Below the pieces are notes generated by a model. It was not told where the DNA came from. It saw only the letters and a program-made list of their open reading frames with translations, and made no database searches. This document shows positions 37,508-47,947 of a stretch of 64,000 nucleotides of DNA, piece by piece; the stretch's first letter is position 1, and every line of letters begins with the position of its first letter. The translations under genes and the position numbers were made by a program. Source of the DNA: Bacteroidales bacterium (GTDB lineage Bacteria > Bacteroidota > Bacteroidia > Bacteroidales > Tenuifilaceae); NCBI GenBank assembly GCA_028708425.1, contig JAQVYY010000006.1, positions 1 to 64,000 on the forward strand. The letters are read 5' to 3'.

Positions 37508-39265
37508 ATGAAAACCAAAGGAAAAGTAACAGGCATTATCGCCAACCTTGTAACCGTTGAGGTTGATGGCCCCGTTGCGCAAAACGAGATATGTTACATT
37601 TACCTCGGTGATACCAAACTCATGGCAGAGGTAATTAAAATTACCGGTAAGTTTGCCTACGTTCAGGTTTTTGAAAGCACGCGTGGGCTTAGGGTTAACG
37701 ATACCGTGGATTTTGAAGGACATATGCTTGAAGCAACACTGGGTCCGGGTTTGCTTTCGAAAAACTTCGATGGGCTACAGCATGATTTGGCCAAAATGGA
37801 CGGCGTGTTCCTAAAGGCAGGTGACTACACCGAGGCGCTTGATTACGACGTTGATTGGGCGTTTACCCCAATTGCTAAATCAGGCGATACCGTTGTTGCT
37901 GGCGATTGGCTTGGCGAGGTGAAAGAGAACTGGGCAAATCATAAAATTATGGTTCCCTTTAAGTTACAAGGTAGTTACACCGTAAAGTCTGTAATAGAAA
38001 GCGGTAGCTATAAAGTAAACGAAACCATTGCGGTTATAACCGATGATGATGGCAACGATATTGACGTAACGATGGAGCAAAAATGGCCTGTAAAGCTGGC
38101 TATTACTGCTTACAATAATAAACCCAGACCATTTAAAATTATGGAAACAGGGGTTCGTACCATCGATACGTTTAACCCCATTGCCGAGGGTGGAACAGGT
38201 TTTATTCCGGGCCCTTTTGGTAGTGGAAAAACGGTGCTCCAGCACGCCATTTCAAAGCAGGCCGAGGCCGATCTTATTGTAATGGCAGCTTGTGGCGAGC
38301 GGGCCAACGAGGTAGTGGAAATATTTGCAGAATTCCCTCACCTTGATGACCCCCGTACCGGTCGTAAGCTAATGGAACGTACCACAATTATTGCCAACAC
38401 ATCTAATATGCCCGTAGCGTCTAGGGAGGCTTCGGTTTATACCGCCATGACAATTGCAGAGTATTACCGCGCAATGGGTCTAAGAGTACTGCTTTTAGCC
38501 GACTCAACCTCTCGCTGGGCACAAGCTCTTCGCGAAATGAGTAACCGCCTGGAGGAACTTCCTGGACCAGATGCGTTCCCAATGGACCTTTCGGCAGTAA
38601 TTGCAAACTTCTACTCGAGAGCGGGATTGGTGTACCTAAATAACGGCGAAACAGGTTCTGTTACCTTTATTGGCACCGTATCACCTGCTGGTGGTAACCT
38701 TAAGGAGCCCGTAACCGAATCCACAAAAAAGGTGGCTCGTTGTTTCTATGCGCTATCGCAGCAGCGTGCCGACAGTAAGCGATACCCTGCTGTTGACCCC
38801 ATGGAATCGTACTCAAAATATCTCGAATATCCAGAGATTATAGAGTATCTAAATAAAACCATTGACGAGAACTGGGTAGATAAAGTGCTTAAAGCTAAGA
38901 ACTACGTACAAAAGGGTAAGGAAGCTGCCGAGCAAATAAACATTCTGGGCGACGACGGTGTGCCGCTTGAGTACCACGACCGTTTTTGGAAAGCGGAACT
39001 TATCGACTTCACCATCCTTCAGCAGGATGCTTTTGATGAGATTGACGCATCGTGCCCACTAAACAGACAAAAATATATGCTCGAAAAGGTTCTTGGTATT
39101 TGTGATATGGACTTCAGTTTCGAAAACTTTGAAGACTGCTCAACGTTCTATAAAAATGTGATTAACATCTTACGCCAGATGAACTACTCGGTTTTTGACA
39201 GCGATGAGTTCAAAAAATACGAAAAAGAAATTGATACTTTACTTAACGAAAGAAAGGCAGAATAA
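37508..39265 (+). CDS. atpA: V-type ATPase catalytic subunit A
   Basis: A 585-residue catalytic subunit that hydrolyses or makes ATP. The P-loop is GPFGSGKTVLQ and the V-type non-homologous region (about 110-200, with DWAFTPIAKSGDTVVAGDWLGEV) separates it from F-type beta subunits. The DSTSRWAQALREMSNRLEELPG motif is intact. The stop and the start of subunit B overlap by one base (TAATG), giving translational coupling and a fixed A:B ratio. Confidence 0.96.
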   Translation: MKTKGKVTGIIANLVTVEVDGPVAQNEICYIYLGDTKLMAEVIKITGKFAYVQVFESTRGLRVNDTVDFEGHMLEATLGPGLLSKNFDGLQHDLAKMDGVFLKAGDYTEALDYDVDWAFTPIAKSGDTVVAGDWLGEVKENWANHKIMVPFKLQGSYTVKSVIESGSYKVNETIAVITDDDGNDIDVTMEQKWPVKLAITAYNNKPRPFKIMETGVRTIDTFNPIAEGGTGFIPGPFGSGKTVLQHAISKQAEADLIVMAACGERANEVVEIFAEFPHLDDPRTGRKLMERTTIIANTSNMPVASREASVYTAMTIAEYYRAMGLRVLLLADSTSRWAQALREMSNRLEELPGPDAFPMDLSAVIANFYSRAGLVYLNNGETGSVTFIGTVSPAGGNLKEPVTESTKKVARCFYALSQQRADSKRYPAVDPMESYSKYLEYPEIIEYLNKTIDENWVDKVLKAKNYVQKGKEAAEQINILGDDGVPLEYHDRFWKAELIDFTILQQDAFDEIDASCPLNRQKYMLEKVLGICDMDFSFENFEDCSTFYKNVINILRQMNYSVFDSDEFKKYEKEIDTLLNERKAE

Positions 39266-40590
39266 TGAAAGCTAAAGCTTTTCAAAAAATATATACGCAG
39301 CTACTCGGAGTCACTAAGGCAACCTGTACGCTTAAAGCGCAAGGGGTTGCTAACGATGAGCTGGCTATGATACACGGTAGGTTAGCCCAGGTGGTAAAAA
39401 TATATGGCGACATGGTTACCCTTCAGGTTTTTGGGGGTACCGAGGGCATACCTACCAATGCTGAGGTAATTTTCTACGGTGAGGCACCAACACTAAAAGT
39501 AGGCGATGACTTGGCCGGTCGGTTTTTCAACGCATTCGGTCAGCCCCTGTTTGGTGGTACCGAAATTGAGGGCATTGACCGCGAAATTGGCGGGCCATCG
39601 GTTAACCCGCTTAGGCGTAAACAGCCATCGGAGCTAATTGCAACCGGTATTGCTGGTATCGACCTTAATAATACGCTGGTAACGGGTCAGAAAATTCCGT
39701 TTTTCGCAGACTCCAATCAACCCTATAACCAGGTAATGGCAAATGTTGCGCTTCGCGCACAGGCCGACAAAATTATTCTTGGTGGTATGGGGCTTACCAA
39801 CGACGACTTCTTATACTTTAAGAATGTATTTGAGAATGCTGGTGCGCTCGACCGTATTATCTGTTTTGTGAATACCACGGAGCACCCACCTGTTGAACGA
39901 CTTTTAGTTCCCGATATGGCTCTTACGGCTGCCGAATATTTCGCAACCGAGAAAAACGAGAAAGTTCTTGTTCTGCTAACGGATATGACCCTATACGCCG
40001 ATGCGTTGAGTATTGTATCAAACCGTATGGATCAGATTCCTTCAAAAGACTCAATGCCTGGCTCGCTTTACTCCGACCTAGCAAAGATATACGAAAAAGC
40101 GGTTCAGTTCCCCGAGGGCGGTTCAATTACCATTATTGCGGTAACAACCCTTTCTGGTGGTGATATTACGCACGCCATTCCCGATAATACTGGATACATT
40201 ACCGAAGGGCAGCTATTCCTGCGTACCGATTCCGATACGAACAAGGTTATTGTTGACCCATTCCGAAGCTTATCACGTTTGAAACAGCTGGTTATTGGAA
40301 AAAAAACCCGTGAAGACCACCCACAGGTAATGAACGCAGCCGTAAGGCTTTATGCCGATGCTGCCAATGCCAAAACCAAGCTCGAAAATGGATTCGACCT
40401 TTCGGACTACGATGAGCGCTGCCTCAAGTTTGCTTACGATTACTCTATTAAACTTTTGGCAATTGATGTAAATATCGAAATTGAAGAGATGCTTAATATA
40501 GGGTGGGAACTATTTGCCAAGTATTTTACTAAGGCAGAGGTTGCTATTCGTCAGGAGCTAGTAGATAAATATTGGCCGGCAAAACAGTAA
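39265..40590 (+). CDS. atpB: V-type ATPase regulatory subunit B
   Basis: A 441-residue non-catalytic nucleotide-site subunit, homologous to A but without a complete P-loop (the equivalent region reads VTGQKIPFFADSNQPYNQ). It alternates with A in the hexameric head. Typical blocks include SNRMDQIPSKDSMPGSLYSDLA and TLSGGDITHAIPDNTGYITEGQ. The ATG overlaps the A stop. Confidence 0.96.
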   Translation: MKAKAFQKIYTQLLGVTKATCTLKAQGVANDELAMIHGRLAQVVKIYGDMVTLQVFGGTEGIPTNAEVIFYGEAPTLKVGDDLAGRFFNAFGQPLFGGTEIEGIDREIGGPSVNPLRRKQPSELIATGIAGIDLNNTLVTGQKIPFFADSNQPYNQVMANVALRAQADKIILGGMGLTNDDFLYFKNVFENAGALDRIICFVNTTEHPPVERLLVPDMALTAAEYFATEKNEKVLVLLTDMTLYADALSIVSNRMDQIPSKDSMPGSLYSDLAKIYEKAVQFPEGGSITIIAVTTLSGGDITHAIPDNTGYITEGQLFLRTDSDTNKVIVDPFRSLSRLKQLVIGKKTREDHPQVMNAAVRLYADAANAKTKLENGFDLSDYDERCLKFAYDYSIKLLAIDVNIEIEEMLNIGWELFAKYFTKAEVAIRQELVDKYWPAKQ

Positions 40591-40602
40591 AAATCTTTTA
40601 CA

Positions 40603-41205
40603 ATGGCAATTAAATTTCAGTATAATAAAACTTCGCTTAACAACCTCGATAAGCAGCTAAAGATTCGTCTGCGAGCTTTACCTACTCTTCAAAATAAAGA
40701 GTCGGCACTGCGAGCCGAAGTGAAACGTGCTAGGGATAAAGCCAGGGAGTTAGAAGAACTTCTTGACAAAAAAATGCGCGATTTCGACTATATGGTTAGC
40801 CTCTGGGGTGAGTTTGAACACAACCTTATTCGCATTAAGGATGTTAAGCTGGAGGTTATAAAAATTGCCGGGGTTCGAATACCTGTTCTAGAAGATATTA
40901 TCTTTGAAGTAAAAGATTACAGCCTTTTTGCTCGCCCATTCTGGTATCCAACAGGAGTTGAGATACTTAAAGAGTTGGCTAGCGTTGGTATTGAGAGTAT
41001 TTTTTATAGCGAAAAGATGCGACTCCTCGACCACGCTAGGAAGAAGACTACACAAAAGGTAAATCTTTACGAAAAGGTTCAGATACCTGGCTACGAATCC
41101 GCCATAATGAGAATTAAACGCTTTATGGAGGACGAAGAGAACCTTGCCAAGTCAGCAATGAAAATTGTAAAAAACCGACAGCAAAATATGGAGGTAGAGG
41201 CATGA
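40603..41205 (+). CDS. atpD: V-type ATPase subunit D (central shaft)
   Basis: A 200-residue, two-helix coiled-coil subunit that forms the rotating shaft. It starts MAIKFQYNKTSLNNLDKQL and ends in a long charged helix (YESAIMRIKRFMEDEENLAKSAMKIVKNRQQ). It starts 12 bases after B and overlaps the next gene by four bases (ATGA). No separate F subunit follows, although D and F form the shaft in other V/A-ATPases. Confidence 0.92.
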   Translation: MAIKFQYNKTSLNNLDKQLKIRLRALPTLQNKESALRAEVKRARDKARELEELLDKKMRDFDYMVSLWGEFEHNLIRIKDVKLEVIKIAGVRIPVLEDIIFEVKDYSLFARPFWYPTGVEILKELASVGIESIFYSEKMRLLDHARKKTTQKVNLYEKVQIPGYESAIMRIKRFMEDEENLAKSAMKIVKNRQQNMEVEA

Positions 41206-43025
41206 TTGTACCAATGATTAAATACGGATTTCTGGTATATCACCGCGATTTCGACTCTTTTTTGAGCAGGTTGCAAGATATGGGAATGGTTGATATTGAG
41301 AGGCATACCAAAGTGCTTTCCGATGAGGAACGCGATCTTATGAACGAGATCAACCGTTACAATCAAGTGCTAAAAGATCTAAAGATTAGGGAGTCGAGTT
41401 TTGACGGGAATACCAAGGTTGCCCCATTAACGTCCGAAGAGATTCTTACCGAGTATGACAGCCTGATTCGAGAAAAAGAGCAGATTGAAAACTCAATGCG
41501 TAAGGCGTATAAGGATTTGAATGATGCTCGCCCCTGGGGTAGCTTCAGCATCGATTTGCTGCATACCATAAACGAGTCGGGGCTCAAAATCAGATTCTTC
41601 GTTACCAACGAGAAAGCTTTCGACGAGGAGGCTCTAAGCGACGTTACCGTAGAGGTAATTAACCAAGAAGCTGGACAGATATACTTCGTATGGATACAGC
41701 AAAAAGATGAGGATGCTACATTGCCTATTGATGCCGTAGAGGTAAAAATTCCTACCTACTCAGCATCGGGTAAAGAGGCCGAAATAGCAGCCTATAAGGG
41801 CCGTAATAGCGAGATTGAAAATCGCTTAAACCAGCTCTCTCTGTTCATTTCTCAGCTTGAAGCCTCAAAAGACGAGCTGGTTAACAAGCTTGAGATAAAC
41901 TCGGTAACCCTTAGCGCCGATAAACAAGCCGACGATAAGGTGTTTATATTAAATGGTTGGGTTCCCGAGCCCAAAAATGAGGAATTTGCTAAGTTTATTG
42001 AGAAGGAGAGTATTATTTGTGTGAGCGAAAAGGCTAAAAAGGAAGACAACGCCCCTATCCTACTCAAAAACAATAAATTTGCTCGCCTCTTTGAGCCCAT
42101 AGGTAGCCTGTTCACAAACCCTTCCTATGGTGAAATAGACCTTACCCCTCTTTTCGCCCCATTCTTTATGATGTTTTTTGGCTTTTGCCTTGGCGATGCT
42201 GGATATGGCCTTGTTATGCTTTTGGGTGCCAGTCTTTATAAACCTAGGGCTAAGCAAAAGATGCGTCCAATCCTATCACTTGTTCAATGGTTAGGAGTGG
42301 CTACGGTCATTTTCGGCATACTCACAGGAACATTCTTTGGTATTGAGCTAGTTAGCGTAAAAATTTCTTTTATCGAGAAATTTAAGGATATGTTCCTCGA
42401 TCAGAATCAACTATTTACCCTTGCGCTCGTAGTTGGAGCAATCCAAATAGTTTTTGGAATGTTCGTTAAAGCTGCAAACGAAATAAGGCTTTGGGGCTGG
42501 AAGTATTCCATTACAACATTCAGCTGGCTGCTACTTATCCTTGGATCAGGTGCTTTTTATGGTCTATCCATGGTAGATGGAATGAACGTTGAATTTATGG
42601 GTTTAGCCCATAAAATTGTTCTAGGTATAGCTGCTATTGGTATATTTTTCTTCAATAGTCCAGGCAAAAACCCTGCTGTAAACGTTGGGCTAGGCCTTTG
42701 GGGAACATACAATATGATTACCGGCCTATTTGGCGATATCCTATCGTATATCCGCCTGTTTGCCCTGGGCTTATCCAGCGCTATTCTAGGAAACGTTTTT
42801 AACAGCCTTGCCTTTGGCATGGCACCCGATATACCTGTGGTTGGTGCAATAGTTACAATTCTTATTCTGATTGCAGGCCACTCAATAAATCTATTTATGG
42901 CAGCCCTTGGTGCATTAGTACATCCCATGCGTTTAACATTTGTAGAATTTTACAAGAACGCAGGTTTTGTGGGCGGAGGGGCTTCCTATAAACCATTTCA
43001 GAAGAAAAGTAAACAAACAATTTAA
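41202..43025 (+). CDS. V-type ATPase subunit I (membrane stator, subunit a)
   Basis: A 607-residue protein with a cytoplasmic N-terminal half (about 1-300, helical with two globular lobes) and a membrane half with about seven to eight helices starting near residue 310 (FAPFFMMFFGFCLGDAGYG). The FFGFCLGDAGYG motif and the later LSYIRLFALGLSSAILGNVFN motif, containing the essential Arg that faces the rotor ion site, are both present. It forms the two ion half-channels with the K ring. Confidence 0.94.
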   Translation: MIVPMIKYGFLVYHRDFDSFLSRLQDMGMVDIERHTKVLSDEERDLMNEINRYNQVLKDLKIRESSFDGNTKVAPLTSEEILTEYDSLIREKEQIENSMRKAYKDLNDARPWGSFSIDLLHTINESGLKIRFFVTNEKAFDEEALSDVTVEVINQEAGQIYFVWIQQKDEDATLPIDAVEVKIPTYSASGKEAEIAAYKGRNSEIENRLNQLSLFISQLEASKDELVNKLEINSVTLSADKQADDKVFILNGWVPEPKNEEFAKFIEKESIICVSEKAKKEDNAPILLKNNKFARLFEPIGSLFTNPSYGEIDLTPLFAPFFMMFFGFCLGDAGYGLVMLLGASLYKPRAKQKMRPILSLVQWLGVATVIFGILTGTFFGIELVSVKISFIEKFKDMFLDQNQLFTLALVVGAIQIVFGMFVKAANEIRLWGWKYSITTFSWLLLILGSGAFYGLSMVDGMNVEFMGLAHKIVLGIAAIGIFFFNSPGKNPAVNVGLGLWGTYNMITGLFGDILSYIRLFALGLSSAILGNVFNSLAFGMAPDIPVVGAIVTILILIAGHSINLFMAALGALVHPMRLTFVEFYKNAGFVGGGASYKPFQKKSKQTI

Positions 43026-43496
<471 letters not shown>

Positions 43497-43516
43497 TAGA
43501 CAAATATTGACTAAAA

Positions 43517-43546
43517 AGCCCCTGCGGAATACCGTAGGGGTTTTTT
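43517..43546 (+). terminator. terminator of the V-ATPase operon
   Basis: Hairpin CCCCTGCGG / CCGTAGGGG (one mismatch) followed by six T, about 20 bases past the K stop. Confidence 0.88.
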
Positions 43547-43553
43547 ATTATTC

Positions 43554-43662
43554 TAATCGCAATTATTGATTCGAATAATTGGGGTTTCCGACAGCGACTA
43601 GGTTGGGGTAACACCCGCATTTGCATTCATCTTTAACAGAGTTGATGAATAATGCGGGCTAA
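43554..43662 (-). repeat. element A copy 4 (internally deleted)
   Basis: Reverse-orientation copy lacking about 40 bases of the central hairpin; both ends and the left hairpin remain. The outer palindrome has decayed (TAATCGC instead of TAACCCC). It sits between the V-ATPase terminator and the ung stop, 18 bases past ung. Confidence 0.8.
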
Positions 43663-43679
43663 CTGAACACAAAAGGGAT

Positions 43680-44366
43680 CTACTCAATAACCCAATTAAT
43701 ACCAGTATCCGCCTTTTCTTCTAAATAGCTATTGGCCTGCGAAAAATGTTTACATCCCAAGAATCCTCGATAAGCTGATAATGGCGAAGGATGTGGGGCT
43801 TTAAGCACATAGTGCCTGTTGGTATCAATAAGCTTTTCTTTTGCCTGAGCGTACGCCCCCCACAGCATAAAAACTGTGTTTGAGCGATACTTCGAAATGG
43901 CCTCAATTGCGGCATCGGTAAAACGCTCCCATCCCCTATTCTGGTGCGAACCCGCTTGGTGCGCCCTAACGGTAAGCGTAGCGTTAAGCAGTAGCACTCC
44001 TTGCTGAGCCCAATGGCTTAAATTACCATGCAAAGGTATTTCTCCCCCAATATCAGTCGAAACCTCCTTAAAAATATTGACTAACGAAGGCGGTTGCTTT
44101 ACTCCCTTTGGTACAGAAAAACTAAGTCCGTGCGCCTGACCGTCGCCATGGTATGGATCCTGTCCAAGGATTACAACCTTAACCTTTTGGAATGGGGTGC
44201 TATTAAAAGCATTAAATATCTGGTTAGTAGACGGATAAACATCATATTGCTGATTTTCAGCAAGCAGAAATTCTTTTAATTTGATAAAGTATTCCTTCTG
44301 AAACTCGTTACCTAGAACCAATTCCCAGCTATCATGTATTGATGGAATTACGTTAGCATATGCCAT
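43680..44366 (-). CDS. ung: uracil-DNA glycosylase
   Basis: A 228-residue family-1 uracil-DNA glycosylase that removes uracil from DNA as the first step of base-excision repair. The water-activating motif VVILGQDPYHGDGQAHG (catalytic Asp), the uracil-binding region VLLLNATLTV and the HPSPLSAYRGF leucine-loop motif are all intact. Length is normal. Single gene between the V-ATPase operon and prfC. Confidence 0.97.
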   Translation of the reverse strand: MAYANVIPSIHDSWELVLGNEFQKEYFIKLKEFLLAENQQYDVYPSTNQIFNAFNSTPFQKVKVVILGQDPYHGDGQAHGLSFSVPKGVKQPPSLVNIFKEVSTDIGGEIPLHGNLSHWAQQGVLLLNATLTVRAHQAGSHQNRGWERFTDAAIEAISKYRSNTVFMLWGAYAQAKEKLIDTNRHYVLKAPHPSPLSAYRGFLGCKHFSQANSYLEEKADTGINWVIE

Positions 44367-44433
44367 GTAAATAATATTTATACGTAAAGATACGTAGTTT
44401 TAGGCTACGTAAAAGTTTATGTGGCAGGGCTCA

Positions 44434-46014
44434 CTAGAATTCAGTAGAAAAATGAAATTTGATATCGGTAAACTTATCCTGAGCCATTTGCAGAGCATAA
44501 GGCGATTCGGCCATGAAAACCTCACGACCATGCTTATCGATGGCTAAATTGCTGTGCTTTCGAACCCTAAAGTCCTTTAGCTGCTCCATATTATCAGATT
44601 CAATCCAGCACGCCTTGTACAAGGTAATGGGCTCGTAACGGCATAGGGCCGAGTACTCGTGCTCGAGCCTATACTGAATAACATCGAACTGAAGCACACC
44701 AACGGTACCAATAATTTTTCGCCCATTGGCTTTTGAGGTAAATAGCTGTGCAACACCCTCGTCCATCAGCTGATCGATACCCTTAGCAAGCTGTTTATAC
44801 TTCATGGGGTCGGCATTTTCGATGTACCTAAAAAGTTCGGGCGAGAAGCTTGGGAGCCCCTTGAATTTCAGCTGCTCTCCTTGGGTAATGGTATCGCCAA
44901 TTTTGAAGTTACCCGTATCGTGCAGGCCAACTATATCGCCTGGGTAAGCAATATCAACAACCGACTTTTTATCGGCCATAAACGCTGTTGGACTAGAAAA
45001 CTTAAGGCGTTTTCCAATTCTTGTATGTAAATATGGTTTGTTGCGCTCAAAAACACCCGAACAAATTTTCAGGAAAGCCAACCTGTCCCTATGCTTTGGA
45101 TCCATATTGGCATGAATTTTAAAAATAAATCCTGTTAAATTCTCTTCAAAAGGTGAAACCTCACGGGTTTCTGTTGCGGTTGGTTTTGGGAATGGTGCTA
45201 TGCTAATAAAACAGCTAAGCAGCTCGCGAACCCCAAAGTTATTTAGGGCACTTCCAAAAAACACAGGCGCAACCTCACCCTTTAGATAGGTTTCGCGACT
45301 AAATTCGGGATACACACCATTAACCAGCTCCAAATCCTCTCGAAGCGTATCAGCGTAACCACCAACATGCTTATCAAGCACTTCGGAGTTAATATCATCA
45401 ATCTCTACAATATCATCGGTAACACCTTGCTTTTTATTGCCAAGAAAAAGGTTGAGCTTTTGCTCAAACATATTGTAAACGCCCTTAAAAGTTAACCCCA
45501 TACTTATGGGCCAGCTAAGCGGACGAACCTTTATATCTAGCTCCCGCTCTATTTCATCGAGTATTTCAAAGGGATCCTTACCGTCGCGGTCGAGCTTATT
45601 CACAAAAACAATAACAGGCGTATTACGCATTCGGCAAACATTCATCAGCTTACGGGTTTGTAGCTCTACCCCTTTGGCACAATCTACTACAATAATAACG
45701 CTATCGACAGCCGTAAGGGTTCTGTATGTATCCTCGGCAAAATCTTCGTGCCCAGGGGTATCAAGAATATTTACTTTTATACCCTCGTATTCGAACCCCA
45801 TTACCGAGGTTGCCACCGAGATTCCCCTTTGGCGTTCAATCTCCATAAAGTCTGAGGTTGCCCCTTTCTTTATCTTATTGCTTTTGACCGCACCGGCAAC
45901 ATGAATTGCCCCTCCAAAAAGTAAAAGTTTCTCTGTTAGGGTAGTTTTGCCCGCATCGGGGTGACTAATAATTGCGAATGTACGTCTTCGTTGTATCTCT
46001 GATTTCAGTGCCAT
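44434..46014 (-). CDS. prfC: peptide chain release factor 3
   Basis: A 526-residue translational GTPase that releases RF1/RF2 from the ribosome after termination. G1 is [15 protein letters not shown], the G2 region [22 protein letters not shown]3 [12 protein letters not shown]4 [10 protein letters not shown]. Domains II and III follow to the C-terminus. It has its own promoter 22 bases upstream. Confidence 0.97.
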   Translation of the reverse strand: MALKSEIQRRRTFAIISHPDAGKTTLTEKLLLFGGAIHVAGAVKSNKIKKGATSDFMEIERQRGISVATSVMGFEYEGIKVNILDTPGHEDFAEDTYRTLTAVDSVIIVVDCAKGVELQTRKLMNVCRMRNTPVIVFVNKLDRDGKDPFEILDEIERELDIKVRPLSWPISMGLTFKGVYNMFEQKLNLFLGNKKQGVTDDIVEIDDINSEVLDKHVGGYADTLREDLELVNGVYPEFSRETYLKGEVAPVFFGSALNNFGVRELLSCFISIAPFPKPTATETREVSPFEENLTGFIFKIHANMDPKHRDRLAFLKICSGVFERNKPYLHTRIGKRLKFSSPTAFMADKKSVVDIAYPGDIVGLHDTGNFKIGDTITQGEQLKFKGLPSFSPELFRYIENADPMKYKQLAKGIDQLMDEGVAQLFTSKANGRKIIGTVGVLQFDVIQYRLEHEYSALCRYEPITLYKACWIESDNMEQLKDFRVRKHSNLAIDKHGREVFMAESPYALQMAQDKFTDIKFHFSTEF

Positions 46015-46035
46015 CTAGTAATGTTTTTCGGAGCG

Positions 46036-46064
46036 CAAAGGTAGAAAAAAATATGGGGTTTCAA
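46036..46064 (-). promoter_or_regulatory. prfC promoter
   Basis: Reverse strand: TTG (46064-46062), an 18-base spacer, TACCTTTG (46043-46036). The expected start near 46030 leaves a leader of about 16 bases. Confidence 0.6.
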
Positions 46065-46173
46065 TAGTTTTCTATCACACATCAACGAGGGTACATCGCA
46101 TATAAAAGAAAATCAAGGCGTAAACCATATGGGTAGATTTAACGGAGGCATTCAGGGTAAAACGATTGTTCTG

Positions 46174-47088
46174 CTAAGGCAGATTAACCTTACTGTAAAG
46201 CTGTGATATAATCCCTAATTTATACAAATCGAAAAGCACAATTGATGGTTTTGATCCACATAAAAGCTTGCGAAGCATGGGATTTACAAAACTAAAAAAC
46301 CACCGCATTGGGTGCCTAAGCCCCAATTTTCTGAATACTGTATAGTACTTAAGGAGGCTAATATTTTGTCTTAATATTTTCTGCTGGCCAGGCGATACTA
46401 GGTGAAACAATTTTACCAAATTCACAATGCCCTGCTCGGTTTTTATTAGATAATCGCAACAAGGCTCTATGCCTAAATGTAAACATGGATTTTGAATGTG
46501 TAGGACGGAGACTTTATGTTTTTTTAGATCAAGCGCAAACAGTGTATTCTCGTGGCCATAACCCAAAACCCTCTCGTTAAAACGAATGGAATTAAAAACA
46601 TCTTTACGTATCATAAAGTTACCACTAAAGAATGATGCGTAAGGTTTTAACTGGCGGCGAATTGAGCTTTTACTCTCTCGCACCATGCCATATTTCCAAC
46701 GTAAATGCAGTTCGCTTTTAAGCGGTTTAGGCCCGTAGCTAATCCCTCCACAAATAACATTGGCTTGGTCAATCACCGAGTTATAGTTATTCAAAAAATT
46801 AGGCAGCTCCGGAATCATATCACAATCGAGAAAAAGAAGCCAATTTCCCTGAGCAAAATCGGCCAATCGATTCCTAATTTTACTTCTTCCCAAATTATGA
46901 TCAAACTCGAGGTAATGCACATTTGAATTAACGGCCACCTGTGAGTTTTTGCGTTTATAGTACGACAATGAAGCATCATCAAAAGCCAATACTTCGATAT
47001 TTATATTAAATTCATCAGCCTGACTAACCAACTCTTGAACAAGTTCAGTAACATCAAAGTTATATATTGGTAAACAAACAGAAATCAT
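46174..47088 (-). CDS. family 2 glycosyltransferase
   Basis: A 304-residue GT-A fold glycosyltransferase beginning MISVCLPIYNFDVTEL, with nucleotide-sugar loop EVLAFDDASLS and the metal-binding DxD in LFLDCDMIPE. The C-terminal third has YGHENTLFALDLKKH, matching the ED-type acceptor-side region. No membrane helix is seen. It stands alone with no other glycan genes beside it, so the acceptor cannot be inferred. The downstream and upstream regions hold repeats. Confidence 0.87.
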   Translation of the reverse strand: MISVCLPIYNFDVTELVQELVSQADEFNINIEVLAFDDASLSYYKRKNSQVAVNSNVHYLEFDHNLGRSKIRNRLADFAQGNWLLFLDCDMIPELPNFLNNYNSVIDQANVICGGISYGPKPLKSELHLRWKYGMVRESKSSIRRQLKPYASFFSGNFMIRKDVFNSIRFNERVLGYGHENTLFALDLKKHKVSVLHIQNPCLHLGIEPCCDYLIKTEQGIVNLVKLFHLVSPGQQKILRQNISLLKYYTVFRKLGLRHPMRWFFSFVNPMLRKLLCGSKPSIVLFDLYKLGIISQLYSKVNLP

Positions 47089-47189
47089 AATACTATGCCG
47101 TTAATTCATCTTTTTTATCATTAGGGCCAAACGCCTGTTTAGGTCGTGGTTTTTGCTTCTAAACTTTTCAATTTCTGCGTTTGGCTAGG

Positions 47190-47197
47190 CAAATTTA
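47190..47197 (-). promoter_or_regulatory. candidate -7 element for the glycosyltransferase gene
   Basis: Reverse-strand TAAATTTG, a full TAnnTTTG match about 100 bases before the ATG at 47088; no TTG at the right distance. Confidence 0.3.
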
Positions 47198-47269
47198 CTC
47201 TACCCGTTGCAAGCTAATTTTTGACCTATAGAGTATCAATTATACAAATAAAATAATCATATATGGAAA

Positions 47270-47519
47270 CACTATTGTCCGGTAAAAACAAAGTTAAACA
47301 TTATAGATTCTTCGCTTCACTGCGTTTCGCTCTGAAACGTATGTTCGACAAAACCGTTGAAAATAGAAATGGCTTTGTCAATGACAAATGTTTAGTTTTT
47401 AGGGGAGGGCTTGGCTAGCGGCTTCGCCGCTAGCCAAGCCCTCCCCTCCCAAATACAACTCAACGCCCTGTCATTCCGACCGTAGGAAGGAATCTATAAA
47501 TATTAACCGGACGCCAATG
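47270..47519 (+). mobile_element. element B copy 2: 250-bp MITE with 9-bp target duplication
   Basis: Exactly 250 bp, in the opposite orientation to the copy at 29354-29603, flanked by ATATGGAAA (47261-47269 and 47520-47528). Inverted ends CACTATTGTCCGGT and CATTGGCGTCCGGT. Perfect 22-bp central stem (47401-47422 with 47426-47447). Differs from copy 1 by about three single substitutions plus an inverted hairpin loop. No coding capacity. Confidence 0.9.
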
Positions 47520-47593
47520 ATATGGAAACTACAAAGATAATAAAAAACACCTCATCCTCTTGCTAATAATAGGGTTTGTGCTAATTGTTGCAT

Positions 47594-47738
47594 AACCCCA
47601 TTTATTTATTCAAATAATTGCTGTCTCCGACAGCGACTAGGTTTCCCAACCCATTTTGTTACCCAAAATTGGGCTCGTCTATGTCGGGGTAACCCGCATT
47701 TGCATTTATCTTTAACAAATTTGATGAATAATGCGGGC
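47594..47738 (-). repeat. element A copy 5 (full length, reverse orientation)
   Basis: Full copy with the extra GCTGTC-TCC-GACAGC hairpin (47620-47634). Its terminal palindrome has several changes (ATTTATTTATTC) and the left end reads GCGGGCAA instead of GCGGGTTAA, so it looks older than copies 1 and 3. Confidence 0.83.
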
Positions 47739-47787
47739 AAAAAATAGCTGCTTGAACAAAACACAGCCATGCTGTGCTCATTTTTGT

Positions 47788-47795
47788 TAATTTTG
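47788..47795 (+). promoter_or_regulatory. candidate -7 element for the small ORF and WbqC gene
   Basis: TAATTTTG, a full match to TAnnTTTG, 20 bases before the small-ORF ATG at 47815. No -33 TTG at 18-21 bases. Confidence 0.4.
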
Positions 47796-47814
47796 TAGCT
47801 ATTAAAAAAAATGA

Positions 47815-47937
47815 ATGAATCAGCAAAACACGATCTGGAATAATAACTTTATTTCGATCACAGCGGCCTTTTTGCTACTATTTTCATTCGTCGTGATAAG
47901 GTATTTCCATAAAGCAAAAGCGCTTGTTACAAAATAA
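47815..47937 (+). CDS. 40-residue single-helix membrane protein
   Basis: ATG at 47815 to TAA at 47937. The peptide has a polar N-terminus (MNQQNTIWNNN), one hydrophobic helix (FISITAAFLLLFSFVVI) and a basic tail (RYFHKAKALVTK), a textbook small single-pass membrane protein with the positive end probably inside. It starts 20 bases after a -7 element and ends 10 bases before the WbqC-family gene, so an operon is likely. I do not recognise the family. It could be a chance ORF, but the amino-acid pattern and spacing favour a real gene. Confidence 0.5.
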   Translation: MNQQNTIWNNNFISITAAFLLLFSFVVIRYFHKAKALVTK

Positions 47938-47947
47938 CACATAAACT

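Larger units (their letters stand above)
47089..47814. other. 726-base intergenic region with two mobile repeats
   Basis: Holds element B copy 2 (47270-47519) and element A copy 5 (47594-47738), plus a candidate promoter element at each end. No tRNA or other gene is seen. Confidence 0.7.

Noticed and set aside
46150..46190. Hairpin TCTGC-taag-GCAGA near the end of the glycosyltransferase gene as a terminator
   Set aside because: It overlaps the coding end, the stem is only five bases and there is no T tract on the reverse strand.
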